A stretch of 64,000 bases of DNA from CAVQMB01 sp963713445 (lineage in GTDB: Bacteria > Pseudomonadota > Gammaproteobacteria > Competibacterales > Competibacteraceae). The position numbers were made by a program, and so were the translations under genes. The notes under the pieces are model-generated. The model was not told the origin of the DNA and searched no databases. It was given only the letters and a program-made list of their open reading frames with translations. Location of the stretch: assembly GCA_963713445.1 (NCBI GenBank), contig CAVQMB010000029.1, forward strand, positions 1 through 64,000, written 5' to 3'. Positions 28,248 through 36,346 of the stretch are shown piece after piece; position 1 is the stretch's first letter; every line of letters starts with the position of its first letter.

Positions 28248-28494
28248 TTAGCGGGCCGAGAAACCGCCGTCGACGAACAAGGTCTGACCGATCACATAGT
28301 CCGAAGCGGGTGCGGCCAGGTGCTGAGGCCTGGCCGCCGCTGGCTTCGATCGCGGCCACCAAGGTGTCGATATGGGGTCTACGCCGGGCGACGCCAACCA
28401 CGGCACAGCCGGCGTCCGCCATGGCCCGGCCGAGGCCGGAACTGGCACCGGTCACCAGTGCCACCCGGCCACTCAAATCGAATTGGGGACGCAT
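28248..28494 (-). pseudogene. hpsO: short-chain dehydrogenase, probable hpsO, internally deleted
   Basis: Only about 80 codons remain of a gene that should have about 250. The 5' part encodes MRPQFDLSGRVALVTGASSG, the NAD-binding start, to IEASGGQA. The last 24 codons, in another frame, are the normal SDR end ASDYVIGQTLFVDGGFSAR with TAA at 28248. The active-site Ser, Tyr and Lys are gone, and a few codons also appear lost at SSGLGRAMADAGCAVVG. Its place between hpsN and hpsP is where hpsO is found in DHPS gene clusters. Confidence 0.75.
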
Positions 28495-28505
28495 GGCGGG
28501 CGTTA

Positions 28506-29807
28506 TTACACTGACAGCTGGAATGTGTCGTCCGGGAAATATTTGGCCAGCCGGATGTCGCCGGTGCGGGCATGGCCTTCCATGCCTTCGCCGCGCGACA
28601 GGCGCGCGGTGGCAGCCGCAACTGAGCGGGTGGCCTCGCGGGTCTGGCGTTGGTAGGTGACCACTTTGATGAATTTCTGCGCGTTCAGCCCCCCCGTATA
28701 GCGAGCGGCGCCTTTGGTGGGCAGAATGTGATTGGTGCCGGAGCATTTGTCGCCGAAGGCTACGGTGGTCTCTTCCCCGACAAACAGGGAACCGTAATTG
28801 TTCAATCGCTGCAGCCACCAGTCCAGATCTGCCGCCTGCACTTCAAGATGCTCGGCGGCGTAGTCATCGCTGACCCGGGCGGCTTCTTCACGGCTGTCGC
28901 AGACGACCACTTCACCATAGTCGTTCCAGGCGGCCTGGGCGGCCAGGCGTTGAACCTCGGGTAGATCGGCTATCAGTCCCGGCATGCGCTCCATCACCCC
29001 GGTTGCCAGGCTGCGCGAGGTGGTGATCAGCCAGGCTGGCGAATCGGGTCCGTGTTCGGCCTGACCAACCAGGTCGGCCGCGACAATGTCAGGATCGGCG
29101 CTGGCATCGGCAATGATAGCGATTTCCGTCGGGCCGGCGAACAGGTCAATACCCACCCGGCCGTACAGCAGGCGCTTGGCTTCGGCCACGAAGCGGTTGC
29201 CTGGCCCCACCAGAATGTCGGCCGGCTTGCCGGTGAATAGCCCGAAGGCCATGGCAGCGATGCCCTGAACGCCGCCGAGGTTGAGAATGGTATCCGCGCC
29301 GCAAAGGTCCATGGTGTAAAGGATCGCGGGATGGATGCCGTGTTCATCGCGAGGTACCGAGCAGGCGATAACGTTTTCCACTCCGGCAATCCGGGCGGTG
29401 GCTATGCTCATGATCGCCGACGCGATATGTGCGTAGCGACCACCGGGCACGTAGCAGCCGGCGGTGGTCATGGGGATCAGTCTCTGGCCAGCATACAGGC
29501 CGGGACTGAGTTCCACTTCGAATTCCTGCAAGCTGTCGCGTTGGCCTTCGGCGAACCGCCGGATTCGCTCATAGGCGAACTGGATATCGCTCTTGAGCTG
29601 TTGCGGCACCCGCTCGGAGGCCACCGCGATTTGCTCGCGGCCGACCACCGCGGCGCCTTGCCAGCGATCGAGTTGGCGCGCGTATTCCAGTGCCTTGGCC
29701 TCACCACTAAGTTCGATCTCAGCCAGCATGTCGGCAACGATGCGGCGGGTGTCGTCCTCGCCGGTTGACGAGGTTTTGGCCGCTTTCTTGAGAAATTCCG
29801 CAGTCAT
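28506..29807 (-). CDS. hpsN: histidinol dehydrogenase-like sulfopropanediol 3-dehydrogenase HpsN
   Basis: 433 residues of the HisD fold. HisD-like marks include PGGRYAHIASAIMSIATARIAG, the zinc-site region AEHGPDSPAWLITTS, and EHLEVQ. The C-terminal stretch CSGTNHILPTKGAARYTGG is the pattern of HpsN-type proteins rather than true HisD, which has NHVLPT-(Y/F)G. HpsN oxidises the C3 alcohol of R-DHPS twice, with NAD, to sulfolactate. No histidine genes are nearby; a TRAP transporter and polyol dehydrogenases are. A perfect operator lies 14 bases upstream of the start. Another polyol or sulfonate substrate is possible. Confidence 0.78.
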   Translation of the reverse strand: MTAEFLKKAAKTSSTGEDDTRRIVADMLAEIELSGEAKALEYARQLDRWQGAAVVGREQIAVASERVPQQLKSDIQFAYERIRRFAEGQRDSLQEFEVELSPGLYAGQRLIPMTTAGCYVPGGRYAHIASAIMSIATARIAGVENVIACSVPRDEHGIHPAILYTMDLCGADTILNLGGVQGIAAMAFGLFTGKPADILVGPGNRFVAEAKRLLYGRVGIDLFAGPTEIAIIADASADPDIVAADLVGQAEHGPDSPAWLITTSRSLATGVMERMPGLIADLPEVQRLAAQAAWNDYGEVVVCDSREEAARVSDDYAAEHLEVQAADLDWWLQRLNNYGSLFVGEETTVAFGDKCSGTNHILPTKGAARYTGGLNAQKFIKVVTYQRQTREATRSVAAATARLSRGEGMEGHARTGDIRLAKYFPDDTFQLSV

Positions 29808-29820
29808 CGGATACTCCGTA

Positions 29821-29834
29821 TGTAAGCGCTTACA
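29821..29834 (-). promoter_or_regulatory. LacI-type operator TGTAAGCGCTTACA before hpsN
   Basis: Perfect 14-base palindrome, identical to the copy at 33257-33270. On the minus strand it directly follows a candidate -10 (TAATTT, 29834-29839) with a weak -35 (TTCATA, 29857-29862) 17 bases away, so a bound repressor would cover the transcription start. It gives hpsN-hpsO-hpsP a promoter apart from that of the transporter genes. Confidence 0.8.
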
Positions 29835-29872
29835 AATTACTGAGAAAAAGCATCGTTATGAAGCCGCGGTAC

Positions 29873-31180
29873 TCAGAATGCCCACAGCGAGAGCTGGGGG
29901 ATGAATGCAATCAGCAGTACCGCGATCAACATGGCGAAGACGTAAGGCACCGCTCGGCCGGCGACGGCCATGACGGGTGTGCGCCGCAGGCTGGAGATCA
30001 CGAACAGATTCAGGCCGAACGGCGGGGTTATGAAACCCACACCCAGGGCGGTAACCATCAGGATACAGAAGTGGATATCGTCCATGCCGATGCTGCGGGC
30101 CAGCGGCAGCAGCAACGGCGACAGGATCACGATGTTGGGTGTGGTCTCCATCACACAACCAGCGACAATCAGGATGGCAATCATGATCAGTGTCAATACC
30201 GTTGGATTGGCGCTGATCCCGGTCATGGCGGCGACGAAAGTCTGTGGGATAGACAGCGCTGAAAGCGTCTGCGCCAGTGGCAGCGACAGTGCGATGATCG
30301 GCAGGATGACGCCGTTCACCTTGGCGGAGCTCTCCAGTACGCCGGGAAGATCCCGCAGGTGCAGGGTCCCCTGGCCGAAACCTACCGTGATGGTCGTCAT
30401 GACGGCCACCGCGGCTGATTCGGTGGGTGTGAAAACGCCTGAATAAATCCCGCCAAGAATAATGAATGGAATCATCACCGCAAAGCGTGCATCCCACAGC
30501 GCGCGCATCCAGCGCCGCATGGAAAACCGCTCGCGCGCGTTCTCGTAACCGTGAATCCGGTTAAGGATGATTGTTGTGGCAAGGATGGCCAGCAATACCA
30601 TCATTCCGGGTACCAGAGCGGCTAGGAAAAGGGCTGCGACGGACTGACCCAGGATCAGTCCGATGATGATGTAGGCGATCGATGGTGGAATCAGGATGCC
30701 GGTGCAGCAGCCCGAAGCCACCAAGGCGCAGGCCACGGGTTCCGGGTAGCCGCGTTGAATCAGTCGATCCAGTGTCACCCGGCCAATGGCGGCCGTGTCG
30801 GCGGAATCGGAGCCCGAGATACAGGCGAAAAATCCGGCCCCCAGCACGGTTGCTGAGCCAAGGCCGGAACGGGCGCCGCCTACGGTGGCTTCGGCCAGAT
30901 CCAGCAGTTTGCTGGACAGGCCGGTACGGACCAGCAGGTCGCCTGTCAAAATAAACAATGGTATGGCGATGAGAGCGAACGAGTTGATGCCGTCGAACAA
31001 CGATTCGCCCAGCAGCGACAGCGGCAACACGCCGGTGAAGTAGAGCATGCCGCTGACCCCGAGCCCGATCGACACCCAGATGGGCACTGCCATAAGGGTA
31101 AGCACGATCATCGCGATCAGCGGACCATAGAAGCCCCATCCCAGATGAGCAGCCTGCTGGGCATAAAGGAGGGCGTTCAT
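29873..31180 (-). CDS. TRAP transporter large permease (DctM family)
   Basis: 435 residues with about 12 hydrophobic segments; IPLFILTGDLLVRTGLS, ISGSDSADTAAIG and GVFTPTESAAVAV are DctM signatures. It is the sodium-driven transport subunit. In DHPS users such as Ruegeria the TRAP genes named hpsKLM serve this role; here that is inference from context. It lies between the DctQ gene and hpsN. Confidence 0.9.
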   Translation of the reverse strand: MNALLYAQQAAHLGWGFYGPLIAMIVLTLMAVPIWVSIGLGVSGMLYFTGVLPLSLLGESLFDGINSFALIAIPLFILTGDLLVRTGLSSKLLDLAEATVGGARSGLGSATVLGAGFFACISGSDSADTAAIGRVTLDRLIQRGYPEPVACALVASGCCTGILIPPSIAYIIIGLILGQSVAALFLAALVPGMMVLLAILATTIILNRIHGYENARERFSMRRWMRALWDARFAVMIPFIILGGIYSGVFTPTESAAVAVMTTITVGFGQGTLHLRDLPGVLESSAKVNGVILPIIALSLPLAQTLSALSIPQTFVAAMTGISANPTVLTLIMIAILIVAGCVMETTPNIVILSPLLLPLARSIGMDDIHFCILMVTALGVGFITPPFGLNLFVISSLRRTPVMAVAGRAVPYVFAMLIAVLLIAFIPQLSLWAF

Positions 31181-31278
31181 AGCTCAGCTCGAGGATTGGC
31201 CGGCCGCCGCGCGCGATGCGCGGGATCCCGCCATATTGAGGTAGTGAAGGCTGGCTTTGAGGACATACTTGTCAATAC

Positions 31279-31812
31279 TCAGTTGAACAGCTTCTTGCCT
31301 TCGAACGGTGGCCGCCCGGCCCGCATATCACGCAGGTCGCGCACCATCGACTGGATCACACGGAAACTCATCATGGCAAATCCCAGCGGTACGGCGGCCA
31401 GAAACCACGCACGGCTGACCCGCAGCCCGTCGGTGACTGAGCCGAAATGCAATGAAGTGTGAATCGGCACCAGGGACCAATAGAGGGCAATGACGGCCAG
31501 CAACAGAGTCATGGCATCGCCGAACAACAGCAGGGCAGCGCGTCCGCGCGGCGGCAGCCAGTGCAGCAATGCGTCGATACGGATGTGGGTCCGCTCCCGC
31601 ACTGCCGCCGACGCTCCGACCCAGGCCAGATAAATGAACATGAACCGGGCGATCTCGCCACCCCACACCGAGGAATAGGCCAGTACGAAGCGGCGGACGA
31701 CTTCAGACGTTACGACCAGCACGATGGTGGTGTAGAACACCAGCAGTAGCCAGCGTTCGCCGTTACGGTCCAAAGCCGTCACTAGACGCCGCAGCATGGG
31801 CTTGCTTTCCAT
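31279..31812 (-). CDS. TRAP transporter small permease (DctQ family)
   Basis: 177 residues, four hydrophobic segments, with GGEIARFMFIYLAWVGASAAVRE, the DctQ signature. Start ATG 31812 gives MESKPMLRRLV, 16 bases after dctP ends; the open frame further upstream lies inside dctP. Partner of the DctM permease; a 98-base gap separates the two. Confidence 0.9.
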   Translation of the reverse strand: MESKPMLRRLVTALDRNGERWLLLVFYTTIVLVVTSEVVRRFVLAYSSVWGGEIARFMFIYLAWVGASAAVRERTHIRIDALLHWLPPRGRAALLLFGDAMTLLLAVIALYWSLVPIHTSLHFGSVTDGLRVSRAWFLAAVPLGFAMMSFRVIQSMVRDLRDMRAGRPPFEGKKLFN

Positions 31813-31828
31813 TTCGCAGGCGTGAGGG

Positions 31829-32986
31829 TCAGACGTCAGCGACGTAATAATGACCCTGCTGAGTGGTCGCTTCAAGGAATGTATTGAACTTGTCGAGCGA
31901 TCCGGCCAGCTGCTTTTTGGTGTCGTTCCAGGCGTCGAGTTGCTGACCGCAAGAGGCTTTCCACTGGGCCATCTCGTCACTGGTAGGTGTGTAGAACTGC
32001 ACACCGGCCTGTTGCAGCTCGAGCATGGCATAGGCGCGTGCCGCGGGTACCTGGGCCAGGTTCTGGCGGAAGGTGACTTCGCTGGCGTCTTCAATGCCTT
32101 GCTTTGCTGCCTTCGACAGGCCGTTGAACCATTCCAGGTTGCAGGAATAGATCTGGGAGTCGGGGACCGCCTGGTCGAATGTGACCCACGACAAAACGTC
32201 CTTGAAGCCGTAGACGTAGAGCGCATTGACGGATGGATCAAGCGCGTCTGCCACACCTTCCTTGATGGCGGCGGTGGTTTCGCCCCAGGCGATCGGCGTC
32301 GGGTTCGCACCCATTAACCGGTAGACCTTTTGCAGGATTTTCGACCCTGGCACCCGGAACTTGATGCCATGCATGTCGTCCGGCGTCTTGATGGGGCCTT
32401 TACCGCCCTTGCGCAGGGCAACCACGCGCGGATCGATCACGACATACCACAGCGCCCTGAAGCCGTGGCTGGCCAGTTTCGGGTTGATGGTGTCCTGCCA
32501 GGCTTTGGACGTCACCAGATTGACGAAATGCTGGCTGTTGGCACACCAGTACGGGATGTTGATCAAGTCCGCTTCCGGCGCGAAGGGCGCAAAGTTGGAC
32601 AGCGAGTGCTGACCAGCCTGGATGGTGCCGCTCTGCACTTTATTGGCGATCGCGGTACCGACGCCCAGCTGTCCTCCGGGAGCCAGTTTCACGTAGACCT
32701 GACCGCGGGTCATGTTTTCGATGTTGTCCTTGAAGTTCAGCTGCATGATCGGATAACTGCGGCTGGCGCCCAGGATGTAAGCGGTGGCGACTGTCATGGT
32801 GTACTTCGCCGCCTTCTGGCGCTGGCGTTCCTCCTTGAGGGTCTGGGCCGTGGCGGTCGCTGAAAGCAGGCTGCCCGATGCTGCCGCAACCACGGCTGCG
32901 GTGAAACCGTATTTACTGCTAAGTTCGAGGAAGCGACGGCGTTCGAGCGACTGCGGGTTGTCGTCGTTACGGAATTTTCTAGACAT
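31829..32986 (-). CDS. TRAP transporter substrate-binding protein (DctP family) with Tat signal
   Basis: 385 residues. The N-terminus carries ERRRFLELSSKYGFTAAVVA, a twin-arginine signal, so the protein is exported folded, which is unusual among DctP proteins. The mature part shows the family features GQVYVKLAPGGQLG, a conserved Arg region KTPDDMHGIKFRVPGS and WGETTAAIKEGVADALD. It should capture the substrate in the periplasm. Start ATG 32986 follows GGAGGAGC and overlaps the preceding small gene by eight bases. Confidence 0.9.
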   Translation of the reverse strand: MSRKFRNDDNPQSLERRRFLELSSKYGFTAAVVAAASGSLLSATATAQTLKEERQRQKAAKYTMTVATAYILGASRSYPIMQLNFKDNIENMTRGQVYVKLAPGGQLGVGTAIANKVQSGTIQAGQHSLSNFAPFAPEADLINIPYWCANSQHFVNLVTSKAWQDTINPKLASHGFRALWYVVIDPRVVALRKGGKGPIKTPDDMHGIKFRVPGSKILQKVYRLMGANPTPIAWGETTAAIKEGVADALDPSVNALYVYGFKDVLSWVTFDQAVPDSQIYSCNLEWFNGLSKAAKQGIEDASEVTFRQNLAQVPAARAYAMLELQQAGVQFYTPTSDEMAQWKASCGQQLDAWNDTKKQLAGSLDKFNTFLEATTQQGHYYVADV

Positions 32987-33239
32987 GAGGCTCCTCCATC
33001 TCTGAATGATGGCTTGCGTTGTCGGCCTGTGCTTCGAGCAGCAGGATAGTGATGGTAAATAGCACGGCGGATAGCAGTAACAGCAGGAATTCGCCGACAT
33101 CACCGAGCAGAAACAGCGGTTTCCAGCCCAGGGTGGCTTGTGCCTTACCCTGCAGCACATTGCCCAGATAAAGTGCAAAGCTGAGGACGGTGAGTCCGCC
33201 ACTGATTTGCCGGGTGAGTTTGCCGCGCGGTGGTTTCAT
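32979..33239 (-). CDS. small two-helix membrane protein, unknown function
   Basis: 86 residues: a basic start (MKPPRGKLTRQ), hydrophobic segments at about 14-30 and 47-70, and an acidic, His-containing tail. I recognise no family. It is the first gene after the main operator and promoter, and its end overlaps the dctP start by eight bases, so it is probably a real member of the transporter operon and not a chance frame. It could assist the TRAP permease, but nothing in the sequence proves this. Confidence 0.65.
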   Translation of the reverse strand: MKPPRGKLTRQISGGLTVLSFALYLGNVLQGKAQATLGWKPLFLLGDVGEFLLLLLSAVLFTITILLLEAQADNASHHSEMEEPHV

Positions 33240-33256
33240 AGGTTTCTTAACTTTTT

Positions 33257-33299
33257 TGTAAGCGCTTACATATTAAAAACCAATTAATCGCCATGTCAA
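33257..33299 (-). promoter_or_regulatory. promoter and operator of the TRAP/hps transcript
   Basis: Minus-strand -35 TTGACA (33294-33299) and -10 TAATAT (33270-33275) are 18 bases apart. The perfect palindrome TGTAAGCGCTTACA (33257-33270) begins at the last base of the -10 and would cover the transcription start. A LacI-family repressor gene is divergent from it. The palindrome resembles the general LacI/CcpA operator pattern with central CG. Confidence 0.8.
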
Positions 33300-33417
33300 C
33301 TCTTTGGTGAGATTGCGGCTGGGAGTCAAAAAGCGCCTAAATACATTCGGATGGAATACTCCGTAGGAAAGGGTGCTGGTCGATCACCTTCTGTGCTGTA
33401 GAATCGACTTGGTTCGT

Positions 33418-33431
33418 GGTAATCGCTTACA
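33418..33431 (+). promoter_or_regulatory. imperfect operator copy at the lacI-type gene start
   Basis: GGTAATCGCTTACA matches TGTAAGCGCTTACA at 12 of 14 positions and ends two bases before the ATG at 33434. A -10-like TAGAAT lies at 33399-33404. This suggests the regulator represses its own gene. Confidence 0.55.
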
Positions 33432-33433
33432 GC

Positions 33434-34480
33434 ATGACACAACGACCAACTTACAAGCCGCCGGGGACAGTGATGCTGGGGGACGTGGCTCAGCGTGCCG
33501 GGGTGTCTACTGCTTCAGTGTCACGGGTCCTGAACAACCCGGACCGAGTCAGTCCAAGAACCCGGGCCCGGGTGGAAGCGGCCATCGCTGAACTTGGCTA
33601 TATTCCACACGGTGCGGCGCGGGCTCTGGCATCGCGGCGGTCCCGGACCATTGGGGCCATCGTACCGACGCTGGATAACGCCATTTTTGCCGCTTGTATC
33701 AACGCCCTGCAGCAGCGCCTTAAACGGTCCGGCTACACGCTTTTGATCGCCAGCTCGGATTACGCATCGGACGAGGAACTGCGAGAGGCTCACGCATTGG
33801 TCGAGCGGTCCGTCGAAGGAATCGTACTGGTGGGAGGGCGTCATGACCCGGCACTTTACGTTTTGCTCAATGCCAAGCAGATTCCTTTCATCAACACATG
33901 GATCTACGATAGCGATACGCCTTATCCGTGTGTTGGCTTCGACAACCGGCGTGCTGCGGTGCAGCTTGTCGAATATTTATTGTCGTTGGGCCACCGGCGT
34001 ATCGCCATGGTGGCTGGTGAAACCCGTAACAATGACCGGGCCGCGGCTCGTATTGCCGGCGTTAGGGAAGCGCTGGCCAGGTACGGTATCTCCTTACCCC
34101 CGGGCTACCTGATAGAGCAGCCTTACGCAGTGCGCGCCGGGCGTGAGGCGTTGCGGCAATTACTGAGGCAGCCGGTGCCACCGACGGCGGTGGTCTGCGG
34201 CAACGATGTGTTGGCATTTGGTGTGCTGTTGGAGGCGCTGGCCCGCGGCATAGGTGTACCGGGAAGCCTGTCGGTGACCGGTTTTGACGATCTGCCGCTG
34301 GCTTCGCATATGCAACCCCCGTTGACGACCATGCATGTGCCAGCCGCCGATATCGGCCGCCTGGCGGGTGACTATCTGCTGGCTGTGGTCCATCAGCAAA
34401 CGCCCCTGGCCCAGTGCGAAGTCGAGGTTAGCCTGGTGGTACGGGCCACGACCGCATCACCCCCTGGCGACAGTAGTTGA
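33434..34480 (+). CDS. LacI-family transcriptional regulator of the hps/TRAP locus
   Basis: 348 residues. N-terminal helix-turn-helix and hinge: MLGDVAQRAGVSTASVSRVL (about 14-33), NNPDRVSPRTRARVEAAIAELGY, then ALASRRSRTIG; the rest is a periplasmic-binding-like sensor domain ending GFDDLPLASHMQPPLTT. I start at ATG 33434; an in-frame GTG at 33416 would place the operator inside the gene. It reads away from the transporter operon and is the obvious owner of the three operators. The inducer is unknown; characterised DHPS loci use other regulator families. Confidence 0.9.
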   Translation: MTQRPTYKPPGTVMLGDVAQRAGVSTASVSRVLNNPDRVSPRTRARVEAAIAELGYIPHGAARALASRRSRTIGAIVPTLDNAIFAACINALQQRLKRSGYTLLIASSDYASDEELREAHALVERSVEGIVLVGGRHDPALYVLLNAKQIPFINTWIYDSDTPYPCVGFDNRRAAVQLVEYLLSLGHRRIAMVAGETRNNDRAAARIAGVREALARYGISLPPGYLIEQPYAVRAGREALRQLLRQPVPPTAVVCGNDVLAFGVLLEALARGIGVPGSLSVTGFDDLPLASHMQPPLTTMHVPAADIGRLAGDYLLAVVHQQTPLAQCEVEVSLVVRATTASPPGDSS

Positions 34481-34483
34481 ACC

Positions 34484-34948
34484 ATGTTCGATATTGCTTT
34501 GTATGAGCCTGAAATTGCCCCAAACACCGGCAATATCATCCGTCTTTGCGCTAATAGTGGCTGCCGGCTGCATTTGATCGAGCCGCTCGGTTTTGATCTG
34601 CAGGAGAGGAAGTTGCGGCGGGCCGGGCTCGACTACCACGAGCTCACTGTCGTGCAATGCCATCCCGGTTTCGATGCGTGTTATCGAGCGCTGGCCGGAC
34701 GCCGGTTCTGGGCGTTCACAACCCACGCGACCCGTTGGCACACCACGGCATCGTACCGGCCCGGCGATGTGTTGCTGTTCGGACCGGAAACCCGCGGTTT
34801 GCCGGGTGCCATCCTGCAGCGGGTCGGTCGTGAGCAATTGCTTCGGATTCCGATGGTCGCGGCCAGTCGCAGCCTCAATCTGTCCAACGCAGTGGCCGTC
34901 GCCGTGTTTGAAGCCTGGCGGCAGCAGGACTTTACCGGTGCTCGTTGA
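34484..34948 (+). CDS. trmL: tRNA (cytidine/uridine34-2'-O)-methyltransferase TrmL
   Basis: 154 residues, SPOUT fold with the C-terminal knot: FGPETRGLPGAIL and IPMVAASRSLNLSNAVAVAV. Opening PEIAPNTGNIIRLCANSGC is specific to TrmL (YibK). It methylates the wobble base of leucine tRNAs. Three bases after the LacI gene on the same strand, and its stop touches that of ntrC. Confidence 0.94.
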   Translation: MFDIALYEPEIAPNTGNIIRLCANSGCRLHLIEPLGFDLQERKLRRAGLDYHELTVVQCHPGFDACYRALAGRRFWAFTTHATRWHTTASYRPGDVLLFGPETRGLPGAILQRVGREQLLRIPMVAASRSLNLSNAVAVAVFEAWRQQDFTGAR

Positions 34949-36346
34949 TCATTCCATCTGCAGTTCCTTGATCTTGCGAGTCAGCGTATTGCGACCCCAG
35001 CCGAGTAGCCGTGCGGCTTCCTGGCGATGACCACCGGTATGTTCCAAGGCGACACTGATCAGAGTGCGCTCGAAGGTTGGCAGCGCCGTGTCCAGCAAGG
35101 GCTTGCTGTTATGGCCCAGCCGGCCGTTGGCCCACAGCCGCAACGCTTCCGCCCAGTTCTGGGGTTGGCTATCGTCGATTTGCGGCTGCTCGCGTAGATC
35201 CGGCGGCAGATCGGTCAGGTGGATTTCCCGTCCGGTAGCCATGACGGTCAGCCAGCGGCAAACGTTCTCCAGCTGGCGTACGTTGCCTGGCCAACCGACC
35301 TGCTGCAGATAAGCCTCGACTTCCGGTCGTAGCAGCTTCGGCTCCACATCCAGTTCCCGAGCGGCGCTCTGCAGAAAATACAGGGCCAGCTGGGGAATAT
35401 CGGCGCGCCGTTCACGCAGGGCGGGCAACTGGATCCGGATCACGTTGAGTCGGTGGAACAGGTCCTCGCGAAAGCGGCCGGCCTGGACAGCCTCGGCCAG
35501 GTTCTGGTGGGTCGCGGCGATGATGCGAACATCGACCCGGGTTGGCGTGTGGCCGCCGACCCGGTAGAACTCACCCTCGGCGAGAACCCGCAACAGGCGG
35601 GTTTGCAGTTCCGCCGGCATGTCGCCGATCTCGTCCAGGAACAGCGTCCCGCCGTCAGCTTGTTCGAACCGCCCCTGGCGTGCAGCAGCGGCGCCGGTGA
35701 AGGCGCCGCGCTCGTGGCCGAACAGTTCTGATTCAAGCAGGTCGCGCGGGATGGCGGCGGTATTGATGGCGATGAACGGTTGTCCACGGCGCGGACTGTG
35801 GCGGTGCAGGGCACGCGCGACCAGTTCCTTGCCGGTACCCGATTCGCCGGTGATCAATACGGTGATGTTGGACCGGCTGAGCCGGCCGATGGCGCGGAAT
35901 ACGTCCTGCATTGCCGGGGCCTCGCCGATGATCTCGGCAGGCGACGCCTCATGCTGAGGTGCAGTGCTAGGTTGCTGATTGCGGTCGGCTGCCCGCTGCA
36001 CCAGAGCCACCGCTTCGTCGACGTCAAACGGTTTAGGCAGGTATTCGAAGGCGCCGCCCTGGTAAGCCGATACCGCGCTGTCCAGGTCTGAGTGTGCGGT
36101 CATGATGATGACCGGAAGATTCGGCCAGCGGGCACTGACCCGGGACAGCAACGCCAGGCCGTCGAGCCCTGGCATGCGGATGTCAGCTACTAGGACGTCC
36201 GGCTGATCGTGCGCCAGTGCTTCCAGCACGCTGTCGCCGTTGTCGAAGGTCTGCACCTTGTGGCCAGCGCCTCCGAGTGCGCGTGCCAGAACCCAACGGA
36301 TGGCATGGTCGTCATCGACGACCCAGATCCGGTGGTGCCTAACCAT
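34949..36346 (-). CDS. ntrC: nitrogen regulator NtrC (sigma-54 enhancer-binding protein)
   Basis: 465 residues. Receiver domain (1-120) with phospho-acceptor Asp in VLVADIRMPGLDGL; AAA+ domain with Walker A GESGTGKELVARALH, the sigma-54-contacting GAFTGA, and DGGTLFLDEIGDMP; and a Fis-type DNA-binding helix-turn-helix at the end (HRQEAARLLGWGRNTLTRKIKEL). Start ATG 36346 gives MVRHHRIWVVDDD and overlaps ntrB by eight bases. Candidate binding sites are seen before ntrB and glnA. Confidence 0.95.
   Translation of the reverse strand: MVRHHRIWVVDDDHAIRWVLARALGGAGHKVQTFDNGDSVLEALAHDQPDVLVADIRMPGLDGLALLSRVSARWPNLPVIIMTAHSDLDSAVSAYQGGAFEYLPKPFDVDEAVALVQRAADRNQQPSTAPQHEASPAEIIGEAPAMQDVFRAIGRLSRSNITVLITGESGTGKELVARALHRHSPRRGQPFIAINTAAIPRDLLESELFGHERGAFTGAAAARQGRFEQADGGTLFLDEIGDMPAELQTRLLRVLAEGEFYRVGGHTPTRVDVRIIAATHQNLAEAVQAGRFREDLFHRLNVIRIQLPALRERRADIPQLALYFLQSAARELDVEPKLLRPEVEAYLQQVGWPGNVRQLENVCRWLTVMATGREIHLTDLPPDLREQPQIDDSQPQNWAEALRLWANGRLGHNSKPLLDTALPTFERTLISVALEHTGGHRQEAARLLGWGRNTLTRKIKELQME

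Noticed and set aside
28506..29807. Calling the HisD-fold gene a histidine biosynthesis gene
   Set aside because: No other his genes are near, the C-terminal motif differs from HisD, and the partners are a TRAP transporter and polyol dehydrogenases.
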